Below are positions 46,901 to 58,900 of a DNA stretch of 64,000 nt, piece by piece. The notes below the pieces were generated by a model, which saw nothing but the letters and a program-made list of their open reading frames with translations, made no database searches and was not told the DNA's origin. The number at the start of each line of letters is the position of its first letter. The first letter of the stretch is position 1. A program made the translations under genes and the position numbers. This DNA comes from Congeria kusceri (taxonomy: Eukaryota > Mollusca > Bivalvia > Myida > Dreissenidae): NCBI GenBank assembly GCA_027627225.1, contig CM051025.1:57165681-57229680 (forward strand), given 5' to 3'.

Positions 46901-49900
46901 AACACAGATTATCTTCAAAAACTAACGCTCCAATAACCTTTTGACAAATTGTTGGAATTAATGTTCTGGACGTAAGTGAAAGTTAAAGTAAAATGTCTGG
47001 GTCTTTTTGTTCCAGTTCATTGATTAATACACTAGCGAGTGAGCTTGCATTGTTCAGATATGCTAGCATCGATTGATGATGCAGTCGTCGTGTCAATCAT
47101 GTAACATGCTTTTTCGGCTGTAACCGCAGTTCGGCTACATGTCAAATACATTTGAAAAAATGACCCCATTGCTATGGGTGTTGTTAATGGCTTGCAGTAT
47201 CAGATAAAAAGCTACGGCATGACATCACACTCTTTCAGTACTTTTGAAAAAAGGCATAACATCTCGTGTTTTTCATGGACTTCTTTGTTTGAATCAGGAA
47301 TACTGAAAGGTAATCAGAACAATGTTGTGATGTTGTTTAGCCGGTTACATTTTTGTTTTGGCCTATTCAGTCAAAAGCTATTGAGCACCCTGTGCTTTAC
47401 GGTAAAATTACCAGCGTCGGACAAGTCGGGCATAGGATTTCCACACCCCAGTTTGAATTGCACCGAGTATTTGGAATAACAACATGTTAATGAAGAAAAA
47501 GAAAATCCTTTATGTGCAGCTAATATTGTGTATAATACATATGAGGCGCGTCGTTGGAAAACCGGACTTAATGCATGTGCGTAGTGTCGTCCCGGATTAG
47601 TGCAGTCCACACAGGCTAATCCGGGATGGCACTTTCCGCTTTTATGGTATTTTATGTTTCAAGGAAGTCTCTTCTAAACATAAATCCACTGTAGACGAAA
47701 AGTGCCGTCCTGGATTAGCCTGTGCAGACTGCACAGGCTAATCCGGGACGACACTTTATGCACATGCATTAAGTCCGGTTTTCCCACGACACGCCTCATA
47801 TGTGCCTTGCTGCCCTGCAGATTTTGGAGCGAACCCCAGTAGTACAGGAGGTCTGTTCGGACCAAAAACTACGGCCAGCACAGGCCTGTTTGGAACTCCT
47901 GCGGCCGCAAACTTGTCCAGTACCTTTGGATTTGGAAGCTCTGGTGAGTCCTTCTGATTTGACAATATGACTGGAGTGCTATATAGATGTTGTTTTCTGG
48001 CTCAGTTTTGTTTGTGGGGGGATTTCTTGTATACTAAATGAATCAACTTTAGAATCATGCGGTTGCTCATTGATAGCTATGAAAGTGATATTGGACTGCT
48101 GTTAAACATGCTATATCTGTGCATCCTAATACATTAAGACTCATCATAAAGATATTTTTAAAGAGCAGATACACTTAAATTTCTTTCAACTTTGAAAATA
48201 GGTTATTGTCAGTTTCATAAATGCATGACTAAAATTAGCATTGTATATGGAAGGGAAAAATAAATAGTAACACATATGCATAAAAAGTAATTCCAAAGCC
48301 TGAATTTCCATTTTAGGCCATTAATACTGCATTATTTATGTTATTTTCTTTAATTAATATGTTAATTTGTTGCATAATTTGAATGCATGGAGAACTGTTT
48401 AGTTGTTAAATACAGGTTACCTTTAGAAAGTAGTTATGTTGAAGAAATGTGACATATTTGGTATTCTATATGAGGCGTATCGTGGAAAACCCGGGTTTAA
48501 TGCATGTGCATAAAGTGTTGTCCCGGATCAGCCTGTGCAGTCCTCACACGCTAATCCAGGACAACACTTTCCAATTTTATGGTATTTTCTGTTTTAAGAA
48601 AGTCCCTTCTAAACATAAATCCAATAGGCGGACAGTGCCGTCCTGGATTAGCCTGTGCTGACTGCACTGGCTGATCCGGGGCGACACTTAACGCACATGT
48701 ATTAAGACCGGTTTTCCCACAACGAGCCTCATATGCATGTAATTCTTAACAGGTGGGTTTGGAACGGCCTCTACCGCCAGCTCAGGTACCCTGTTTGGTA
48801 CCAACACCAATCCAGCTAGCAGCCTGTTTGGAACATCAGGAGGTAAGAAGGGTTGTTTTTGTCCAATGTATTTATCGGAATCTCCCATTAAATGTCATAG
48901 CTACCAAATTGACAGCTACAGTTGATCTGGCAATGGGTTCATTGTTTTCTTAAGTTTCTCTAAGCAACAAAAGTTTCCTCTTAGTGAAAAATTTCGTCAG
49001 TTTTAAAGTGTACGTCATGAAAAATAATTGATAATTTTATGTCAGTTTCGGGCTGAAATATTTTTCCCCAGCTCTGGAGTACTGTTAAAAGTTTTCAGCC
49101 AAAATTTCAAATCTCCAGAAAAGATTGACAATGTACCTGTTTTTAACTTTAAATTTACCTGTTCTTAACAGTAAATACAAGTGAAAAAATCAATGAAACA
49201 GGTTGTTGGAGAGTTTAGTCATTTTAACTTACTGTTTTTACATCCTATTTGGAAAGTTTTGACGAAATTTGCAATTTGGCTGAAAACGATGCTAATTTTC
49301 CCAATTTTGGTCGGTAAAGATACCATACCTTAAGTAGTGAGAAAAAACGCTGCATATTCTTGTTTGTTATTTTTTATGATATTTATAAATATTTTTCTTA
49401 ACACTGAATCACAACAAATCTTATTCTTTGTCTAGGGTTTGGGGGTCAGGCCCTGTCAGGAACGACTGTCAAGTTTAACCCGCAAGCCGCCACTGACACG
49501 ATGGTGAAGAATGGAACGACGCAGACCATCCAAACGAGACTGCAGTGTATCACCTCCATGAAGGAGTATGAGAATAAGAGCCTTGAGGTGAGGCTTGCTG
49601 CACCATAATACAATGGCTTTTAAAACTGGGTCGGCACTGAGAAATAAATTTAAGTAGCTAAAATGTCATTTTGAAATATTTTCCCCAGGAAATCATGAAA
49701 TATACATTTTTATTTAATGCTAAGTAGTGAAATATAGAAAAATATCAGTGAGATATATCCCTATATCACTCACAGTTAGGGACTACTTTTTGGGGTTTAA
49801 TATGGTATATGTAATGGACTGTCATTGATGCCGGGCTCAAAACTGTGAAATGACGTCATTATTTTGACGTCGTGACGTTATGATTCCCGTGATATTTTCC

Positions 49901-52900
49901 AATAAAATTTAAAACAAAGGTTAATGAAGCATTAAATAAAAAGAAAATTTGTTTGTTTTCGGTGTAATTACGCGTTGTATCATCAACGAAAAGGGAGACA
50001 ATTTACATATTTTCACTCGCGCAAGTGCTCGTGAAAATATTAATTGTCTCCCGTTCGGGTGATGATATCACGCGTTATCAAACCGAAAACAAACAAATAT
50101 CCTCTATATATTTAAAAAAAGTTATAAAAAATTTAATAGGCAGTAGCTATTTGGCCCTTGGTAACGTTAATATAGCTAAAGGTCCAAATCATGTATGTGG
50201 TTATATAAGCAAACTATTGATACTTGGTTTTCTGCTTTACATTATCAACTTATTTTGTTAACTTGAATTTGTCATTGAAGTTTCTGCTATTGCCAATCAT
50301 ATTTTGCAAATTAATTAAAGTGGTTTATGTAATCTTTGCACTGACTCAGATATCCCCTGTGAAACTGCTAACCTTGTTTACTCCCGGTTAAATTAAGTTA
50401 GCCTCTTTGCCTGTATATTGGGCCATTTAAGAGCTAAACTGCTTTAATACCCTAAATGAATACAATTTCAACAACAGTGAGACTTTTATAAGTAACTTTA
50501 AGGTCTTTCCTACTTAATAAAGGCCAGATTAGGTAGAGATTAGCCATTCACTTATTTACTGACCAATTCTAGGAAGGCACCGTAGCAACCATGAATTTGT
50601 CAGATGTTTCCTATCAGTTGGTTCAGTCTTCATTTTGATAAGAAAATACAAACAGTTCTTAAAATTTGGATATAATTCATTAGAAGCATTATATATAAGA
50701 CTACCATACACCAGCATACTGTTTGAAAATAAATGTTTACAAAATTCTTGGCGTATGCACGAAGTGTCTAGCAATTTTTAGGAATTTCTTTTAAACATCT
50801 TAATTTTCTGTGACAGAATCTTAAATTTGCAATTTTTTAAACCAAAACCAATATTTATGTGATAGAATTGTCACAATGCAGATAACTAGTTTTATAAGAA
50901 ATATTCATTAATTCCACTTATCTGGGGATGGCCAAATCTATAGGAATGGCTAAAACTATAGGAAAGAAGGGTAATTGCTGAAAAGACAAATTCTGTAAGT
51001 GCTGAAAAAACAACTACTGACGACTTTTGTTCTGCCAGAACATGCATTAGTATTGCTTCATATGGTTACCGTCTTATTCATCGTCTTCGTGTCTTACAGT
51101 GTTGTCATTTTTTGTCATTGTTTTTTTTCACCTTTGGGGAAAAGGTGGCGGGGCCCTTCAGATGGTTAAATTTACGGCAAAAGGGGAATTTTTGTTTTAG
51201 AAAAGCATTATTACATGTTTATATTCTACTTTTTTATAAAACATAAATCAATTGTTTTGCTACAAACGATAACTTTAGATTATGCATTAAGTTGTTTTGA
51301 TGAAAAATTGCTGTTTATTTACGAAAATTCCTGTATGTTAGTCAATTTTAGTCAGATTTTGGTCTTCTTTTTTTTTTTTAATGAAGCTTACATTATGAGG
51401 GAAATTTCAAGGTAAATATTGGGGGAAAATATATACTTTTTTAGCAGGGGAATGGGGCCAAATTTCGGCCCCAAATTGGCCATTAAAAAATACACTGTCA
51501 TCTTCAGGAGCTGAGAGCGGAGGATTACCTTGCCAACCGGAAAGGGAAGTCAGCAACAACAACCGGATTCGGATTTGCCTCCCCTGTCACATCAACCCAG
51601 CAGTCTACAGGCTTCTCGTTTACAGCCACCAAACCAGCTGCCTTTGGAACAACAAGTACGATATTGGCATAGAATTCTTTCAGGGCTATATCATAAATTT
51701 TCCAAGCCGACTGCTACTTGTGTCAGGGCTTTGTCTGAAAAAATAATTTAATGCTGATAATTTGGATTTTATCATGGAAAAATCATGGAATATTCAAAAA
51801 TTGTCATGGAAAGTTAACAAGTATCATTGAATATGCCTGTAAGTGCATAAAAATGATCAAATCCATTTAAATATAATCAAACAAAAAATCAGGATCAAGA
51901 GCATAATGATGGACAGATATAAAGTGCAGCACTACAAGCAATTTTAATGTATTATTCAGTGTGCCTATGGGCCTGTATAAATAATTTTATTACATGGATG
52001 AAATCAAATGTGGATTTCTGTGAACTATTTTGACTTGAGTATGTTCAGATTGTATCATGAACAACTAAGCTATGTCATGGAAAAATAATGGAATTTTGGT
52101 TTCAGCAGTTGTATGAACGTGTTGCCTAAGTTACTTTGATTTTGGCTTCAACCTTTGTTTATAACAATGCTGTGCATTACTAAAATTGAGCATGATTTCA
52201 TCATATTAAGTGTGTGAGCCAGAGAATGCACTGAATTATTGCTCACAGAGTTATTGAACATCTATATTGACTTCTGTATCTAGATGCTTGAAATCTGTCG
52301 ATGTTAAGTACTGGTAGTTTTGATTGTTATAAGTACTTGTCGAGAAGTTTAATTGACAACTATTTAAGCATATAATGCGTGCATTGTCAGACTTTCAACT
52401 TCATCTTTATCATGTTTGTTTCTCATTATAATCAACATTATTTCATGCCAAAAAGAAACAACCAAGACAAAAAAAACAGTGTTGTTTTTTTTTGCCTGAA
52501 GGGGAAAGGTGGCGGGGCCCTTCAGATAAGGAATTTTACGGCAAAAGGGGAATTTTTTATTAGATGTTTATATTCTACTTGGTTATAAAACATTAATCAA
52601 TTGCTTTGCTTAGATTATGCACTTACTTGGTTTGATGAACAATTGCTGGGATTGTTAACAAAAATGCCTCTATCGTAGTCAATTTTTGTCCGATTTTGGT
52701 CAGATTATTTTTCAAAATAAAGCTTACTTTCTGAGGGGAATTTCAAGGCAAATATAGGGGCAAAATACATACTTTTTTAGCAGGGGATTGGGGCCGAATT
52801 TCAGCCCCAAATTGGCGTTAAAATAAAACACTGACAACTGTCTCACATTTTCAGCTGGATTTGGGACAACTACATCGACAGGAACAGGTGGATTATTCGG

Positions 52901-55900
52901 GCAGCCTTCCCAGACGGGGACAGCTGCAGGGGGTCTGTTTGGACAGAGCAAGCCCGCAGGGTTCTTCAACACCGCCACCACCACGGCCGCCCAGAGCGGG
53001 TTTGGAGGCTTCGGGACCAGTACCAGCACTGGGACGGGAGGGCTGTTTGGAAACACTGCACAAAAGGTACTTGAGATTTTAAGGTTGTAATCATAATTTG
53101 AAATAGTATTTTGTAGAGACATATTAACAATCATGGTCGTATTGTGATCATAGAGTTATTTTCTTCTAGCCAGTGTTAACACCTTTGTCTTTTGTTTTGT
53201 TATACTCAGATTTTAGCCTGTTAATTTACTCTTGTCAGTCAGTTTTGCGTTGCTAGTTTACTATCACTAATCACTTTGTATCAAGACTGTATAAAGCTGC
53301 CACTATAAGTTTCTTATTCCATATTATGCAGCCCCTGTTTGGCGCTACTACCACCCAGTCCACTGGCCTGTTTGGAACAGGAAGCACTGGGTTTGGCCAG
53401 CCTACAGCCACCACGGGGTTCGGGGGCTTTGGAGCATCCAACCCCGCTTCGGTGAGTTTCTAGCATCTTTTTGGCAAGGCATTTTGTTATTTTACTGAGA
53501 AGTTTTCTTTCCCCCCCCCAAAATAGAAAAACTTAAATTATTGTGAACAACAACTGCTGTTTGTTCTGAAGGACTGTTTACCCATGGATTTGGTAGCAGA
53601 TGTGATTAGGTCCAAAAAAAATTGTTGGTTTTGTCTTATATCTAAAAAAAAATCGGGCTTAAGTAGATTTTACCTTTTTATCTATCACCAACTATGCTTG
53701 CTACAACACTTGGATACTTACGCAGTTGTTGCATATGACCATCCCCAATCCACCCATTTTACCCAACCTCACATTGACCTTGACCTAATTTGGACTAATA
53801 ATAATTCAAAAGTGCCATTTCTTGGTTAACTAGATTTTACAGTTTCGTCTAGCACCAACAACTCTTACTACAGCACTTGGATACTTACACAGTTGTTGCT
53901 TATGACCATTCCCAATTCATCCATATCACCAAACCTTACTTTGACCTTGACCTAATAATCCAAATGGGCTGTCCAGCACTAACGGGGGCATGTGTCTTGT
54001 GATTCCGCTTTTTTTCTTCACGGAATATTCACCACACAGTTTAGGTATATTGGACTGCATGCAAAATGTTAAGACGCCTCCCATCAAAGACACTGTACCT
54101 TAGCTATAAATAAGGTCATAGAAAAAGAAATTTCACAATTTCAGTTTGAAAATTGCTTTTTCCAAATATGAATTACTAAAAAGCCGCATATAAGCGAAAA
54201 CTGCTCTTTTGACCGAAAGTTAGAAAAATTTAATGATCGATAGGCAAAAAAACTTAAGTGTTGGTGGAAACAATTATGGGGGGGGGGTAAGCGGAAACAA
54301 ACACATTTTTTTTTCGTCATGAAAGTATGAGACATGGCTAGGTTGGCGCGTAAAAATAAAAATCAGTGGACAAAATTATCAACAAAAACGTGTCGTCCCA
54401 GACATGTGCCTTGTTTTGATATTTTTGAGAAATTTTTGTTTGAAAGAAATGTTTTTTACTGTGGAGACAGTAAAATATGCAACTTTAATTATCATTGAAG
54501 TTAAATAAATGTATGTATTGATTGAATATCTAATGTTCCTTTGCCTATAAGGCCTGGGAGCTCATCTGTGTATTGAAGTATACCTAAACTCTCCATCTTG
54601 TTTAATGCATTTAGCCCTGGCTCGTTAATGTCATGTGAATTTTTAATGGGTGAATAAATCCCAAAGATTTTGAATAATAAACGTTTCTTTTTTTTTAGGG
54701 AGGTCTCTTTGGCAATAAGCCAGCAGCATTTGGAACGCAGACGACAGCCTCGCCAGGTTTTGGGTTTGGTTCGGGCTCCATGACCGGATCTAACCTGTTC
54801 TCCAAGCCCTTCTCGACCCCTTCCACTGGGTTCGGGGGATTCAATGCCGCAACCACACAGGCCACTAGTTTTGGAGCAAGTAGGTCTTAATTTGGAAACA
54901 ATTATTTATTCCATTTCATTCATATTACTGTGAACAGTTTCTTGCTGTTCAAAACCTTGCCTCAAATTGGAAGTATTTAGTATTCCTACTCATTCCAGTA
55001 TTTTCCAATCATTTTGTTAAACAAAAACTATAATGAAACCAACGTAAACCTAATTTCATGATTTGCAGAATTGTATAATTTCACACACAATTGTGCTTAA
55101 TCATGTCAAATGTCTCTATTTCCAGCTCAGCCATTTGGTGCAGCCAAGCCGACAGGATTTGGTGTATTAGCCTCCAGCAGTACGGCTCCCAGCTTTAACT
55201 TTGGGTCCACATTAAACACGGGGACCAGTCTATTTGGAACAAATAATGCATTAAACAAGCCGGCGTTTGGTGGTCTTGGTACCACAGGATCTGCAGGTTT
55301 GTCGTCGAATAATTTTAATAAGCTTACATAAGGCATATACATGTACAGTAGAACCTGTCTAAACTAAACAGGGTCGGGATCGGGAAGATCGTTCGGTTTT
55401 CAGAGGTGTTCGGTTTACCCAGTTTTTTTTAAAATTATATGTCATTTTCCGTTAAAAATGTACACTCTATTTTATATGTTTATTCTAGTAGATAATAAGA
55501 CAACATGTTAATGTTTATACTTATTATTGTTTATTATTTTTGTTATTTGCAAATACAAATGTGTATTTGTACATAAAACGATACTGAATTTATCAATCAA
55601 ACAAGTTCATGTATTCAACATATAACTCATTTACATCTGTTTAAAGAAATTACCAAATTCAATTGTTGACTGCTTTGATTAGTTTAAAAATATTTATTTT
55701 AGCTCAATTGCATCGCAAGCCTCAGACTTTGTTGTGAAACATTAAAAATTTTACACTGTATGTTCATTTCAACATAAAACACGACAGACTACTGTACAAT
55801 CAGTTGAATTCACGGGGTACAAATTTTGCGCACTTGCGACCTCGGACATATTTGCGCGGTCTTTAATTTGTGCAACTACGATCTTGAAAAAAACCGATTA

Positions 55901-58900
55901 AAAAACAGCAAACAAACAAGAATTGATTTTAACACAATATATATGTGTCAATTATGCAATAAAACGACGAACCAGACAGAACGCCAATAAAGAGTCCTAT
56001 TGTGACAGCTTGTTTGTTGCAATAAACACGTATATTAGTACCGGATTAGGCTCTTAATTGACAACAATGGTTGCAGAGTTAGGCGAGACAATAGATAGAG
56101 AATACACGGTTGGTGCCGGAATGGAGAAAGTTAATCCGGTGAGGCTTAGAAAATGAAAATAGGGCGAACTTTAGCAAGCCCTTTTTTGTTTTCGGGCCGA
56201 ACCGGATAAACTTTCTCCTTCCTGGCACCTACCGTGTATTCTATTTATCCTGATTTCCATTCAATTAAATTCAAAAACACCAAACACTAAAGTGTTAAAT
56301 TGAAAAAAAATATTCTAGACGGGCCTCGACCTAATAACTCGCTTGTTATGAATGCGTACTACCCGGAAAAAAATAGTTCTCTATTTCTTAATTACCTTTT
56401 TCAAAAAGCAAAAGTAAAATATTAATAAATCTTATTTGCTGATGTCAGTACGACACGAAAATGACGTAGTGAATGGGCTTTTGTTTTAAACCAGATTATA
56501 TTGGTGTTTTAAAGAGTTAAATTACGTCGCACCAACTACGTCATTCATTTTGAGTTGTAAGTCTACACAATGTAGTCAAACCAGAATGCGAGTGTTTTGC
56601 AGTTTAAAATACATGAAATCGGAATAAATATTTATATAAATAAGTGTTTCTGTGTTTTGGATGGATTGTATTATGCAATAGCATTCAGATAAAAAGTGTA
56701 TGGAATATTTTCCTCGAATGGAAACGGTGAGATCGATCCCTTTTCAATTTTCTACGATTTACTCGGATAGTATTAGTTGTGGGTGGAGGACAGTGTAACT
56801 GAAAGAGAAATAAATAATAAAATGTTTAGTTATACGATAAAATTTTGATAACTTTTTTCATTTCTTTTGATCGGAAATTAATATAAAAGGTTATTTCTTT
56901 GATGAATATGCTCTGTTGGTTGACCAAAGAAAGTAAATCCACAAAGAATGACCCGCTTGCATCAGATTCAAGTGTGTTGAAATGGAATGGAACTGGAAGT
57001 TGTTGTTAACCAGTCAAATCGAATGTGAGGACAAACAACTCATTTGTTGTTTAACTCTGTTAAACTAGACAACACAAAGTTTGTATCGATGAAAAACTCT
57101 GGTAAGTAGACTTTATGCTGTGTCATTCTCGACAATGTTGTTATCCGGTGCGTAGGAATACCTATTGACGTTTTATCACAGTCACATGATCTACTGCTGG
57201 ATAGCAACAAGTTTATACGGTCACCGCTTTATTAGGTCACTGTTTGGGTTAGTAGCAGGATAAATACAATATATCACGTTATGTCAAACTTATACCATGT
57301 TTTTAATTACGTGCCTTTTAAATGCTCTTCACGGCTCCACATTGCTGGAGCTAATTTTTTACTCCAAAGTTCAACTTGTGAAAAGTAACTCTTTGTTTTC
57401 ATTTTACTTGTTGTATTATGAGTGTTAAATATCATGCCTTTGCGTAACTATGTTATAGAAATACATTTGTGTTATTATGCATTATGAAATTTTTATGCTT
57501 AAGTTAAGATTTCAATATACTCTGTGCTACAAAGTGTTTTTTAAGCAGAACAAAGGATTAACATGACATAATGTACACATGCTGTTTAATTGTAAAATAT
57601 AATTCGTGTTAACATGACGTGAACAGTAACATTCGAAAGGCGTTTCGGATGTCTGATTGATTATACACGATTTGAAATTAATTACAAGGAATAATATTTA
57701 ATCTCTATATTTTTATATACAAATGGAATATTTTGGTATAACACATTAAGGATGTTTACAACAATGAAATTGGCTAGATAATAACTTTTATGTTTTTAGG
57801 TCACGATAAAAGGCTTTAGTGTTAAATATACATTGACCCTGCGAGTCGCGATATAGCGGACCTGCAGTGTATGACCGCATTTAAATGTACGAAAACACAC
57901 ACGATTGAATTTAAAAGAAAAATATGCATTCATTAATCAGAATGAAAGAAAAAAATTAAAAAACGTTCCTTAAAAACATTCGCATCGTAGCATACAGGCC
58001 TATCTGCATATATTTACGAACGATTACCGACGTTTATTTGAACGAATGGGTAAGCTCCCAAGGTGCTGCTACACTATGAAACGGTAAATATTTGCGGTGG
58101 TCTTAAATTCACGCAATGGCGGGAGCGCGAAAATAAGACCACCGCGAAAATTCCACAGTAATCTGTTTTTCACAAGTTGACTATTGTCACATGCACCAAC
58201 AAGCTGATCGCTATTTGCACCACTGCCACATTATTTCCATGGCAAGTATGCCCTATATGTGTAATTGTGTTGCCAATTATTGGGTTCATGCTTCCACGGT
58301 ATGCGAAGTGACTGGATACACTGTTCCGTTTATTCAGGTGTTTTAAGGTTGAATGAGATAAAGTTTGTGATAAAATCGTTCATGCGGTCAGGACAGGGTC
58401 AGTTTATTAAGTTTTTTATATATATATAATAAGGAGAAAAAAAATCCGGACCGACACAGCCGTTCAGTTTTCACAGGGATTCAGTTTTCACAGGGTTTGG
58501 TTTGCTCGTCTATTGATTCATATTTTGCATTTTTGTTAAGTAATTCATTATCCTATTATAAACCTAATTTGTCTTAACCTAAATTTGATGATGTTTCTTT
58601 TTATTGTAATATGTACTTCATAAATAATTAGCTGGGTCCTTTGATATGTCCTTCACCACAGATGGAAACATCTAGATTTTAAAAATTATGAAGTGTGTGT
58701 GGTTGGGTGCAGCTTGTTTTTTAATTTCTTCAAATTCGGTCATGAACACATATGAGGCGCGTCGTTGAAAAACCGGTCTAAATGCATGTGCGTAAAGTGT
58801 TGTCCCGGATTAGCCTGTGCAGTCCCCACAGGCTAATCCGGGATGGCACTTTCTGCTTTTATGGTAATTTCTGTTTCAAGGAAGTATCTTCTAAACATAA

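Noticed and set aside
52724..53134. 136-residue minus-strand frame opposite NUP98 exon 7
   Set aside because: It is the antisense of a Gly/Phe/Thr-rich exon (Pro/Val-rich shadow).
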